Below are positions 34,143 through 42,781 of a stretch of DNA of 64,000 bases, piece by piece. The DNA is from Larkinella rosea (GTDB taxonomy: Bacteria > Bacteroidota > Bacteroidia > Cytophagales > Spirosomataceae), in assembly GCF_003858635.1 (NCBI RefSeq), contig NZ_RQJO01000015.1, forward strand, positions 682,001 to 746,000, written 5' to 3'. The first letter of the stretch is position 1. Each line of letters begins with the position of its first letter. The notes beneath the pieces were generated by a model. That model saw nothing but the letters and a program-made list of their open reading frames with translations, did not search any database and was not told the origin of the DNA. A program made the position numbers and the translations under genes.

Positions 34143-37100
34143 ATGAAATTACCTCGACTCAATCACGCATTCGCTCTTACCCTTATGCGGATCACGTTTA
34201 CCCAACTGCTTTGTGCCCTGCTGTTTGTGGGATTGACCCACGCCAAAACCGCAACGGCACAGGCCCTGCTGGAACAACCCGTCACGCTGACGGTTGCCAA
34301 TCAGGAGCTTAGCTTTGTTTTGCTAAAAATCGAAAAGGTGGCTAAAGTCACGTTTTCGTACATTCCCCAGCAAATTCAGGCCGACCGGCGCGTGTCGCTC
34401 AACGTCGTCAATCAGCCGCTATCAACGGTGCTGGATCAGCTATTTAAAAACGCAGCCGTCAGTTACGAAGTCGTCGGTAAAAAACAGATTCTGCTCAGCA
34501 AACCGCCGACGTTTCCGCCCGCTTTACCCGGTATTGCCCCGAAAACGTCCCAACTCACGCCCGAACAACCCGTTGACCGCGTCATTGCCGGAACCGTGAC
34601 CGACGAGAAAGGCGACGGCCTGCCGGGTGTGAGTGTAGTGGTCAAGAACACCACGCGGGGAACCTCCACCGACGGCGACGGCAAGTACCGACTCAACATT
34701 CCGGACGGCGACGCCACGCTGGTTTTTTCGTTCGTGGGGTATCTGAATCAGGAAGTGCCGGTCGGCAACCGCTCGTCGGTTGATGTGAGCCTGAAAGTCG
34801 ATACCAAAAGTCTGGAAGAAGTGGTGGTGGTGGGCTACGGAACTGTGAAAAAGAGTGATTTGACGGGTTCGCTGGCGCAGGTGAAATCCAAAGAATTGAA
34901 TGCCTATCCGGCCACGAACGTGTTGCAGGCCCTGACGGGCCGGGCGCCGGGCGTACAGGTACTGCAAAACACCGGTGCCCCGGGTGCACCAATGAGCGTC
35001 CGGATTCGCGGTACCAACTCCGTTCAGGGCAGCAACGAACCGCTGTATGTCGTGGACGGTTTTCCGATGTCGGGCAGCAACCCGACGATCCTGAACAACG
35101 CCGACATCGAGAGCATGGAAATCCTGAAAGATGCCTCGGCTACGGCCATTTACGGCTCGCGGGGCGCCAACGGCGTGGTCATTATTACGACAAAACAGGG
35201 CAAATCGGGCAAAACCCGCGTCGATTTTGAAACCAGCTACAGCGTCCAGACGCTCCGCAAAAAGCTGGACCTGATGAATGCCAAAGAATATGCCCAATTC
35301 TACAACGAGCAAGCCACCAACGACAAGTTAAAACCGTATTTCACACAGGCCCAGATCGACGGTTTTGGCGAAGGTTTCGACTGGCAGGATTTAGTGTTTC
35401 AGAACGCGCCGATGCAAAATACAGCTCTGAACGTCAGCGGGGGAAACGAAAAAACGCAGTTTTCGGTCTCGGGCAGCGTCTTCAATCAGGACGGGATCGT
35501 GAAAGGCAGTGATTACAACCGGTATTCCTTGCGGACCAACATCAATCACGCGGTTAGTAAGAAATTCAGCGTCAATTTTTCGGGAACCTTATCGCGCTTG
35601 AACACCAACCGGAAGGACAGCGGGGGAGGCAGCCGGGGCAATTCGATGATTGCGGGCGGTTTGTCGGCCCCGCCCACGCTGACGCCCTACAATGACGACG
35701 GCAGCTACCGGGTGCTGGCGACGGCCTACCCGTTTGTGGCCACGGACATGATCAACCCGCTCAATTTCATTAACGAACAGAACAACCAGACCAAGGCCAA
35801 CGTGGCCCTGCTCAACGCGTCGCTGCTGTTCAAGCCCATCGAAGACATTACGATCAAAATTTCGGGCGGGATCGAAAACCGCGACGACCGCAGCGATAAT
35901 TACACCACCCGCAAATTTGTCAACTCCCAGGGTTCGGCCACGGTCGGCACCAACCAGTTTACGAGTCTGTTGAGCGAAAACACGATCAGTTACAACAAAA
36001 CCTTCGCGCTGAGACACAGCGTAGCCGCCGTCGCGGGTTTTACGTACCAGGATTTTCTGAGCACGTCGCTCTCGGGGAGCGGCAACGGTTTTTTGAGTGA
36101 CGCCTTCGGAACGTACGACCTGTCGGCGGCCATTACGCCAGGTATTCCGACTTCCAGTTATTCCAAGTATACCTTACTATCATACCTCGCGCGGATCAAT
36201 TACGGTTACGACAGCAAGTATTTAGCGACGGTTAGTTTGCGCCGGGACGGTTCTTCGAAATACAGCGAAGGCAACAAATGGGGCTATTTTCCGTCGGCGG
36301 CTCTGGCCTGGCGGGTGTCGAACGAATCGTTTCTGGAAAACCATCCCTACATCTCCGACCTGAAAGTGCGGGCGAGCTGGGGGTTAACGGGGAGCCAGGC
36401 CATTGGCCCGTATGCTACGCTGAATCAGTTGAATTCCGGGAAAACCATTTTCGGCGACGCGCTCTACAACACCTTCGCGCCGGGAACGGTTTTGCCGGGC
36501 AACCTGAAATGGGAGACGACCGAGCAGAAGGATTTCGGCGTTGACCTTGGCCTGTTCCGCGACCGGATTTTGCTGACGGCGGATTACTACATCAAAAACA
36601 CCCGCGATCTGCTCAATACCGTCGCGCTGCCTTCGTCACTCGGCTACACCAGCACCATTCAGAACGTGGGCGAGGTGCAAAACCGGGGGCTGGAACTGGG
36701 CGTCGACAGCCGGATTCTAACCGGTGATTTCAAATGGAATGTCAACGCCAATATCGCTTTTAACCGGAATAAAGTCGTGAAACTGTATGGTGGTCAGGAT
36801 ATTCTGGGCGGACAGATTGGCGTGGTGGTGATCAACGACGTGACCAGCATTTTGCGCGAAGGGCGGCCCATCGGTCAGTTCTGGGGCTACGTCGAAGATG
36901 GGTACGACGACAAGGGCAAAATCAAATACAAAGATACCGACGGCGATGGCGCTGTCACGGTGAAAGACAAGTCGTACATCGGCAATCCGAATCCGAAATT
37001 TATTTACGGGTTCAACTCGTCGATGTCGTACAAAAATTTCGACCTGACCTTGTTTTTGCAGGGCGTTCAGGGGAATAACCTGTTCAATGCCAGCGCGATG

Positions 37101-37493
37101 GGCAGTACGATTGACTACGGTTTTGGGCTGAACATGCCCCGCGAAGTTTTCCTGAATCACTGGTCGCCGACGAATCCGAACGCCAAATACCCGATCATCA
37201 GCAACACCGTGAACGCCCGGGCGTCGGATCGCTACATCGAGGACGGTTCGTTTCTGCGGCTGAAAAACATTCAACTGGCCTACAACTTCCCGTTGCAGAC
37301 TTGGGGTGTCAACTGGGTGCGGAGTGTTCAACTCTACGCCAGCGGCCAGAACCTGCTGACGTTCACCAACTATTCGTGGTGGGACCCGGACGTGAACTCG
37401 CGCGGCAGTGATAACTCCACGGCCCAGGGCATCGACTTTTACAGCTATCCCACCGCCAAATCCATCACCTTCGGCCTGCGGGTCGGGTTTTAA
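34143..37493 (+). CDS. SusC/RagA TonB-linked outer membrane receptor with STN domain
   Basis: A 1116-residue outer membrane receptor. It has a signal peptide (cleavage near ATA-QA) and an STN domain (about 45-122; VTLTVANQELSFVLLKIEK) that signals to FecR. Then come a CarboxypepD_reg-like domain (about 148-222; GTVTDEKGDGLPGVSVVVKN), a plug (about 230-345; YGTVKKSDLTGSLAQV, PLYVVDGFPMSGSN, LKDASATAIYGSRGANGVV) and a 22-strand barrel ending SITFGLRVGF. It forms a lidded importer with SusD. The ligand is not evident: no glycoside hydrolase is nearby, and the next genes are flavin redox proteins. Confidence 0.96.
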   Translation: MKLPRLNHAFALTLMRITFTQLLCALLFVGLTHAKTATAQALLEQPVTLTVANQELSFVLLKIEKVAKVTFSYIPQQIQADRRVSLNVVNQPLSTVLDQLFKNAAVSYEVVGKKQILLSKPPTFPPALPGIAPKTSQLTPEQPVDRVIAGTVTDEKGDGLPGVSVVVKNTTRGTSTDGDGKYRLNIPDGDATLVFSFVGYLNQEVPVGNRSSVDVSLKVDTKSLEEVVVVGYGTVKKSDLTGSLAQVKSKELNAYPATNVLQALTGRAPGVQVLQNTGAPGAPMSVRIRGTNSVQGSNEPLYVVDGFPMSGSNPTILNNADIESMEILKDASATAIYGSRGANGVVIITTKQGKSGKTRVDFETSYSVQTLRKKLDLMNAKEYAQFYNEQATNDKLKPYFTQAQIDGFGEGFDWQDLVFQNAPMQNTALNVSGGNEKTQFSVSGSVFNQDGIVKGSDYNRYSLRTNINHAVSKKFSVNFSGTLSRLNTNRKDSGGGSRGNSMIAGGLSAPPTLTPYNDDGSYRVLATAYPFVATDMINPLNFINEQNNQTKANVALLNASLLFKPIEDITIKISGGIENRDDRSDNYTTRKFVNSQGSATVGTNQFTSLLSENTISYNKTFALRHSVAAVAGFTYQDFLSTSLSGSGNGFLSDAFGTYDLSAAITPGIPTSSYSKYTLLSYLARINYGYDSKYLATVSLRRDGSSKYSEGNKWGYFPSAALAWRVSNESFLENHPYISDLKVRASWGLTGSQAIGPYATLNQLNSGKTIFGDALYNTFAPGTVLPGNLKWETTEQKDFGVDLGLFRDRILLTADYYIKNTRDLLNTVALPSSLGYTSTIQNVGEVQNRGLELGVDSRILTGDFKWNVNANIAFNRNKVVKLYGGQDILGGQIGVVVINDVTSILREGRPIGQFWGYVEDGYDDKGKIKYKDTDGDGAVTVKDKSYIGNPNPKFIYGFNSSMSYKNFDLTLFLQGVQGNNLFNASAMGSTIDYGFGLNMPREVFLNHWSPTNPNAKYPIISNTVNARASDRYIEDGSFLRLKNIQLAYNFPLQTWGVNWVRSVQLYASGQNLLTFTNYSWWDPDVNSRGSDNSTAQGIDFYSYPTAKSITFGLRVGF

Positions 37494-37497
37494 ATTT

Positions 37498-37571
37498 ATT
37501 GAGCGAATCAGTGAATGAGCGATTGAGTGGCTGTCGCATGGCTGATTCACTCAATCACTCATTCGCTCAAT
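37498..37571. repeat. Inverted repeat type F between susC and susD
   Basis: ATTGAGCGAAT and ATTCGCTCAAT are perfect 11-base ends; arms extend inward with mismatches to about 27 bases. It begins five bases after the susC stop and ends twelve before the susD ATG. Confidence 0.75.
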
Positions 37572-37582
37572 CACAAATAGAT

Positions 37583-39016
37583 ATGAAAAAGATACTATTC
37601 CTTCTCCCGGTTTTGGGCTTGCTGGCTTGCGAGGATGCCCTGAAAGAAGAACCGAAATCGTTGGTGGTTGAAACGTTTTTCAACACGGCTGCGGAAGTCG
37701 AAACGGCGGCCAATGCCATTTATTCGCCCCTGCGCAACACAAACATGAGCGTGTATGAAGCCACGCTGGAATCGCAGACGGACTACGCGTTTGGGCGCGG
37801 AAGCTGGGCGCCACTCAGTGATTTCCAAGGCTTTAACGATGCCAATATTACGCGGGTAGCCGGTTTGTGGAATACGTTTTACCTGAGCATCCGCAACGCC
37901 AATCTGGTGATTCGGAACGCACCCAAAGGCAGCGCCATCAGCAGTGCAGACGTCGCCAAATACGTCGGCGAAGCCAAATTCATGCGGGCGTTCAACTACT
38001 TCCAACTGGTGCGCAACTGGGCGGGCGTTCCCATCCGGACGGAAGCCAACATGGATGCTATCGACGTCAAACGAAATACCGCCGAGGAAGTTTACGCCCT
38101 GATTGTGGCCGATCTGAAAGAAGCCGAAACCAACCTGCCCGACAACCCGGCGGTGGCCGGTCGGCCGACGAAGTGGGCGGCCAAAACCCTGCTGGCCGAT
38201 GTGTATTTGCAGCTGGGTCAGTTTGCCGAAGCCCGCGATAAAGCCGACGAAGTGATGAAAAGCAACAAGTTCTCGCTGGTGCCGGTTTCTGCCAAGGCGG
38301 ATTTTCAGGCCAAAGTCTGGGGGCCGGATCTGGTTTCAACCTCGGAAGAAATCTTTTACCTGAAATACGCCCGGCAGATCAACCAGGGGAATTACATGCT
38401 CTGGATTTCGAATCATCCCAACACCAAACTGTTCAACTTCGGCGGGGCGTATGCGGTCTATGGGGATGCCTCCAATGCGGTTTACAAAGCCTGGGATGAC
38501 AACGATTTGCGGAAAAAACTCTGGGATATTGTCGATTTCGGGCTGGGCGCGACCACGCTCGTTAGTTCCAAATTCACGGACCAACTGGCGGTTTCGCAAA
38601 ACGGCGCGGGCAACGATGACCCGGTTTATGGCTATTCGGACGTGTTGCTGATCTATGCCGAAGCCGCCAGCTGGGCGGGCAATGGACCCACCGCAGCCGC
38701 AGTGGAAGCCCTGAATCAGGTTCACCGCCGGGCGTACGGAAAACCGGCTACCAGTGCTTCGACCGTGGATTTCAAACTAGCCGACTACAATGCCGCGACT
38801 TTCTGGGATCTGGTGTTGCGCGAACGGGCGTACGAATTCCAGCTCAGCGGCAAACGCTGGCTCGACCTGAAACGCACCGGCAAAGCCAAAGCGGTTATTC
38901 TGGCGGCCAAAGGCAAAAACGTCGTGGATAAACACCTGCTGTGGCCTATCCCGGTTTCCGAAATGAACTACAACAAAGGACTCGACCCGGCGAAAGATCA
39001 AAATCCGGGGTATTAA
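37583..39016 (+). CDS. SusD/RagB outer membrane lipoprotein
   Basis: A 477-residue lipoprotein whose signal peptide ends in GLLAC (lipid on Cys15). It has SusD landmarks: ETFFNTAAEVETAANAIYSP, a TPR-like core (AKFMRAFNYFQLVRNWAGVP, AKTLLADVYLQLGQFAEARD) and the C-terminal RERAYEFQLSGKRWLDLKRT with WPIPVSEMNYNKGLD. It forms the lid over the SusC barrel and binds the ligand at the cell surface. The ATG at 37583 gives the proper signal; the upstream frame reads repeat F. Confidence 0.95.
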   Translation: MKKILFLLPVLGLLACEDALKEEPKSLVVETFFNTAAEVETAANAIYSPLRNTNMSVYEATLESQTDYAFGRGSWAPLSDFQGFNDANITRVAGLWNTFYLSIRNANLVIRNAPKGSAISSADVAKYVGEAKFMRAFNYFQLVRNWAGVPIRTEANMDAIDVKRNTAEEVYALIVADLKEAETNLPDNPAVAGRPTKWAAKTLLADVYLQLGQFAEARDKADEVMKSNKFSLVPVSAKADFQAKVWGPDLVSTSEEIFYLKYARQINQGNYMLWISNHPNTKLFNFGGAYAVYGDASNAVYKAWDDNDLRKKLWDIVDFGLGATTLVSSKFTDQLAVSQNGAGNDDPVYGYSDVLLIYAEAASWAGNGPTAAAVEALNQVHRRAYGKPATSASTVDFKLADYNAATFWDLVLRERAYEFQLSGKRWLDLKRTGKAKAVILAAKGKNVVDKHLLWPIPVSEMNYNKGLDPAKDQNPGY

Positions 39017-39040
39017 AATAGGGGAGCCGGTTTATGGTGA

Positions 39041-39138
39041 ACGTACCCACGGACTTTAGTCCGTGAAACCTGATCATTCCAGATGATTCTTATGAAATGG
39101 ATAGTGAGAATCTCACGGACTAAAGTCCGTGGGTACGT
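39041..39138. repeat. Inverted repeat family B, copy 2
   Basis: Same ends as copy 1 (ACGTACCCACGGACTTTAGT and its complement); the about 26-base arms are near identical while the about 45-base centre is unrelated to the other copies. It lies 24 bases after the susD stop. Confidence 0.92.
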
Positions 39139-39147
39139 GTCAGCCCA

Positions 39148-39182
39148 CCGTATACCGGATACTGTAAACCGTAAACTGAACA
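39148..39182. repeat. Degenerate single arm of repeat E
   Basis: CCGTATACCGGATACTGTAA followed by ACCGTAAACTGAA resembles the right arm of repeat E (33961-33997). No partner arm is seen. Confidence 0.35.
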
Positions 39183-39186
39183 ACTA

Positions 39187-40569
39187 ATGGAAAAAGTCAA
39201 AAGAAGATCGGCTTTATCAGCGCTGGGCGTATTGTCGCTGGGCATGGCAGCACCGACCTTGTCAAAAGGCGAGGTGGTAGCCGAACCGTATAAAGTACAG
39301 AAACAAACCCTGAAAACCGACATTCTGGTGATTGGGGGCGGCACGGCGGGCGTGGTCGCGGCTATTCAGGCGGCTCGGGCCGGTCGCAAAACCATCCTGG
39401 TGGAAAACGGCAGCCAGTTGGGCGGCACCACCACCACCGGGGGCGTGGCGTTTCCGGGCATTTTCTTTGCCTGGGGCAAACAGGTCATCGGCGGCATCGG
39501 CTGGGAAATGGTGCAGGAAGCCGTGGCGCTGAACGACGATAGGCTGCCGGATTTCTCGATTCCGCACGGAAAACAGCATCCCCGACACCAGGTGCGGCTG
39601 AATGGGCAGTTGTACGCTATGCTGATTGAAGAAAAAGCCGTGGAAGCGGGCGTGCAAATCCGGTTTTACGAAACACCCACCAGTGCGGTTTTTCAGAAAG
39701 GCAATTGGGTGGTGCAGACCGTCGGGAAAGGCACCAATACGGAAATTATTGCGAATCAGGTGATCGACTGCACGGGCAACGCCTACGCGGCTTCGCTGGC
39801 CGGTTTTACGTTGTTGCGCGAAGCGGTGACGCAGCCCGGAACGCTGATGTTCCAGATTGGCGGATATGACTTTAAGTCGCTGGATCTGAAGCTGATACAA
39901 GCGAGGTACCAGGAAGAAATCAAGAAAGGTACGCTGGTCAAATCCGACTTTCGGAACAACATCGTCGGGTTGCTGAAAAGCGCCGGGGATAACATCCAGC
40001 ACGTGCTGGGGGCGGATTCTACCACCTCGGAAAGCCATACGCAGGCGAATATTTACGGCCGGGCGTCGCTGCTGAAAACGCTGCGGTTTTTGCGGACGCT
40101 GCCCGGTTGTGAGAAAACCCGAATCATTGATGTGCAGAACGAAACCGGGGTGCGCGAAACCTACCGCATCGACGGTCATTATAAAATCACGCACCAGGAT
40201 TACGTGACCGGCAAGGTGTTCGACGATTCGGTTTCGTATTCGTATTACCCGATCGATGTCCACGATGAAAACGGCGTGTTGCCCGACCATTTGAAAGAAG
40301 GCGTGGTGCCGACGGTGCCGTTGCGGGCACTGGTGCCGAAAAACAGCCGGAATTTTCTGATTGCGGGTCGTTCGGTGAGCAGCGATCGGCTGGCGAATTC
40401 GGCGCTGCGGGTGCAGGCGTCGTGCATGGGCATGGGACAGGCCGCCGGGGCCGCTGCGGCTTTGGCCAGTATGCAGAACAAAACCCCGCTGGATGTGCCG
40501 TTCGGCGACCTGCGAAAACTCATTGAAGAACACGGCGGAATTGTGCCGGGCTCCTCGCAAAAAGGCTGA
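39187..40569 (+). CDS. FAD-dependent oxidoreductase with probable Tat signal
   Basis: A 460-residue flavoprotein. A twin-arginine-like signal (KRRSALSALGVLSLGMAAP) suggests export of the folded, FAD-loaded protein. The FAD-binding Rossmann motif is DILVIGGGTAGVVAAIQAAR (about 45-64) followed by ILVENGSQLGGTTTTGGVAF, as in FAD_oxidored family enzymes that sit in polysaccharide loci. The C-terminal FAD motif is FLIAGRSVSSDRLANSALRV. The substrate is unknown. It is the first of three genes with flavin links behind SusCD (spacing 8 and 12 bp) and may receive substrate taken up by that pair. Confidence 0.88.
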   Translation: MEKVKRRSALSALGVLSLGMAAPTLSKGEVVAEPYKVQKQTLKTDILVIGGGTAGVVAAIQAARAGRKTILVENGSQLGGTTTTGGVAFPGIFFAWGKQVIGGIGWEMVQEAVALNDDRLPDFSIPHGKQHPRHQVRLNGQLYAMLIEEKAVEAGVQIRFYETPTSAVFQKGNWVVQTVGKGTNTEIIANQVIDCTGNAYAASLAGFTLLREAVTQPGTLMFQIGGYDFKSLDLKLIQARYQEEIKKGTLVKSDFRNNIVGLLKSAGDNIQHVLGADSTTSESHTQANIYGRASLLKTLRFLRTLPGCEKTRIIDVQNETGVRETYRIDGHYKITHQDYVTGKVFDDSVSYSYYPIDVHDENGVLPDHLKEGVVPTVPLRALVPKNSRNFLIAGRSVSSDRLANSALRVQASCMGMGQAAGAAAALASMQNKTPLDVPFGDLRKLIEEHGGIVPGSSQKG

Positions 40570-40577
40570 TTTTCGGT

Positions 40578-41732
40578 ATGCCGGGCATCCACAGACGCGC
40601 TTTACTCAACGTTCTTTTGATCGGAATACTCCTTTTACCCGCTTGGGTAACGCAGGAGCCGATTCGCTATTTCCAGGCACCGGCGCTTTCGCTCAAACCG
40701 GATACAGTTCTGGCGTATACCGTTGATTTTAAAGACGATGTGGATAACGACACGCTCTTTCAAAACCGCTCGAAGGAAGGCTACCCGGTTTCGTATTTCC
40801 GGCGCATCAAGACGAGCGTCTGCTTCGATAACAAATGCCGGTTGGTCGATATTACGCTGTATTGGAACGTCACCGGGCGGTATCTGGGCTTTGAACTGCC
40901 GAAAGGCGAATTTCTGAGTAAAACCGAACACGAGCCGTTTACCCCCGTCGAATACGCTCGGCTGAACGAGTTGCTGGCCGATCCGTTCTCCCCGCTGGCC
41001 AATTTTTCGTACGAAGAACTGGTGCCCAAATCGGCTTCGGCCGGGGCGGGTGTGGATGCGGTTTCGTCGGCCACGGCCAAAAACGTGCTGGAATACGTGG
41101 TCGAAGGGGCGGTGTATACAACCTATAAGTTATGGCATCTGATTTACGGCCCGGCGCGGCAGGAAGTGGTGAGCCTGACCGAACAGCGGTTGTCGCCCGG
41201 TTTTTTGCTGAAAATTCTGGAAAGCCCGGACGCCAGTGACAAAATCTGGGCGCTCAACCACATCCGGGGCTACGTTGACCTGACGCCGGAATTGCGAAAA
41301 ACCGTGCTATCGTTTATCGATAATAACCAGTTCAATCGGGCCGAACGGGCCATCAACGCCCTGGAGCCAAAGGCTTTGCGGTCGGATACATTACAACTCG
41401 CCTTGCTGGAAAAATACGTCCGCGTCAACTACGCCCTGAAAAATCAGCTCATTTTGAAGCTCAAAGAAGCCCCCCGCTTGAACGATCAGCTGAAAACCGC
41501 TCTGGCCCGATCGCTGGCTTCGGCTAATGGAGAACTGCTGAGCAACACGCTGGATCTTTTCCAACACCACCGCGTGGCCGATCCCGAAACCGGCCGGATC
41601 ATTGCCGGGCTGTTGCAGAACGACAATAATTTCCTGGCCCGAAAAGCGTTTACCTACCTGAAAAATGTGAAAATTGAGGACCGGATCGTTGAGAAACAGC
41701 TCAACGCGTACCGCCTAAAACACAATTTGTAG
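40578..41732 (+). CDS. Unknown envelope protein with FMN-attachment-like motif and helical repeats
   Basis: A 384-residue protein of no family I recognise. An N-terminal hydrophobic helix (ALLNVLLIGILLLPAWVT) should export or anchor it. Residues about 35-190 contain a Cys pair CFDNKC (82-87) and the motif VDAVSSATAKNVLEYV (159-174), which resembles the S/T-G-A-T sequence at which ApbE attaches FMN (candidate Thr166). Residues about 200-384 are alpha-alpha repeats of HEAT style. The gene directly downstream is apbE. A flavinylated electron-carrier is therefore the best guess; the Gly of the consensus is Ser here. Confidence 0.55.
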   Translation: MPGIHRRALLNVLLIGILLLPAWVTQEPIRYFQAPALSLKPDTVLAYTVDFKDDVDNDTLFQNRSKEGYPVSYFRRIKTSVCFDNKCRLVDITLYWNVTGRYLGFELPKGEFLSKTEHEPFTPVEYARLNELLADPFSPLANFSYEELVPKSASAGAGVDAVSSATAKNVLEYVVEGAVYTTYKLWHLIYGPARQEVVSLTEQRLSPGFLLKILESPDASDKIWALNHIRGYVDLTPELRKTVLSFIDNNQFNRAERAINALEPKALRSDTLQLALLEKYVRVNYALKNQLILKLKEAPRLNDQLKTALARSLASANGELLSNTLDLFQHHRVADPETGRIIAGLLQNDNNFLARKAFTYLKNVKIEDRIVEKQLNAYRLKHNL

Positions 41733-41744
41733 CGCAGGAAATTC

Positions 41745-42749
41745 ATGAAAGGGGCCGTGTTGCTGATCGGTTTAGTGCCGGTTTTCATTTCATTTTGGGG
41801 AAAGCAAACTCCTCCGCAACGGTTGGCGGAAGTGCCGATGGTCAGTCTGGAAGGTGAAGCGCAGGGCACGACTTACCACATCAAATACCCCGACGCCTGG
41901 CAGCGGAATTTCAAACGTCCGATCGATTCCATTCTGGTCACGATCGACGAATGCCTGTCTACGTACCGGGCCGATTCGGAGATTTCGCGGTTTAACCGCG
42001 CGGAATCCCACCGGTTTGAACGACCGTACTTCTATCCAGTTCTGCAAAAATCAGCGGAAATTTATCAAGCCACTAACGGTGCTTTCGACCCGACCGTGAA
42101 ACCGCTGGTCGAAGCCTACGAGTTGGGGAAGAAATCCCGCGATCCTTGGCAAACCAATGTGGATTCCTTGCTGGACTATGTTGGCTTTCAGTACATTCAG
42201 TTTGATGCGGTTTCGGTCACAAAGACAAAAAAGAACGTTCGCCTGGATTTCAACGCCCTGGCGCAGGGCTATACCGTCGATGTTCTGGCGGACTATCTGG
42301 AAAAGCAGGGACTCACGAGTTATATGGTGGAAGTGGGCGGGGAACTGCGTTGCCGGGGAGAGCGCAGCGTAGGCCAGTGGTGGAAAGTCGGGATTGAAAA
42401 CCCGGCGAAACCCGGTGGCCTGCAAACGACCGCCCGCATCGCGAACCGGGCGATGGCGACCTCGGGCAATTACCGCAATTATTACCGGCAAAACGGCGAG
42501 ACGTTTGGCCACATCATTAATCCGAAAACCGGTTTTTCCCGACCTGACGCCCTGCTGAGTGCCACGGTTTTTGCCAACGACGCCATGACCGCCGATGCCT
42601 TTGCAACGGCCTTTCTGGTGATGGGTCTCGACGAAACAAAGCGGTTTCTGACCAGCCACCGCGAGCTGGACGCTTTTCTGATTTATCGAAACGAAAAGAA
42701 CGAACTCAAAACCGTCGCAACGGATGGCATCAAAGCGTTTATGGAGTAG
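41745..42749 (+). CDS. apbE: FAD:protein FMN transferase (ApbE)
   Basis: A 334-residue enzyme that cleaves FAD and links FMN covalently to a Thr/Ser of exported proteins. Landmarks are GEAQGTTYHIKYPDA, CLSTYRADSEISRFNR, TNGAFDPTVKPLVEAYELG, LDFNALAQGYTVDVLADYLE, MVEVGGELRCRGE and the metal/FAD site FGHIINPKTGFSR with NDAMTADAFATAFLVMG. An N-terminal hydrophobic stretch (VLLIGLVPVFISFW) indicates export. The protein encoded 12 bp upstream is its likeliest acceptor. No Rnf or Nqr genes are near. Confidence 0.95.
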   Translation: MKGAVLLIGLVPVFISFWGKQTPPQRLAEVPMVSLEGEAQGTTYHIKYPDAWQRNFKRPIDSILVTIDECLSTYRADSEISRFNRAESHRFERPYFYPVLQKSAEIYQATNGAFDPTVKPLVEAYELGKKSRDPWQTNVDSLLDYVGFQYIQFDAVSVTKTKKNVRLDFNALAQGYTVDVLADYLEKQGLTSYMVEVGGELRCRGERSVGQWWKVGIENPAKPGGLQTTARIANRAMATSGNYRNYYRQNGETFGHIINPKTGFSRPDALLSATVFANDAMTADAFATAFLVMGLDETKRFLTSHRELDAFLIYRNEKNELKTVATDGIKAFME

Positions 42750-42781
42750 AAAGTGAGTCGAACCGTTCCGTTACGAGTTAT

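Noticed and set aside
34019-34312. 97-residue ORF across the susC leader
   Set aside because: Overlaps the susC start in another frame and the structured leader; Arg/Pro-rich without motif.
36717-37550. 277-residue open frame antisense to the susC end
   Set aside because: Shadow of a clear TonB-receptor barrel.
39262-40560. 432-residue open frame antisense to the FAD oxidoreductase
   Set aside because: Composition of a shadow; the plus-strand frame has clear FAD motifs.
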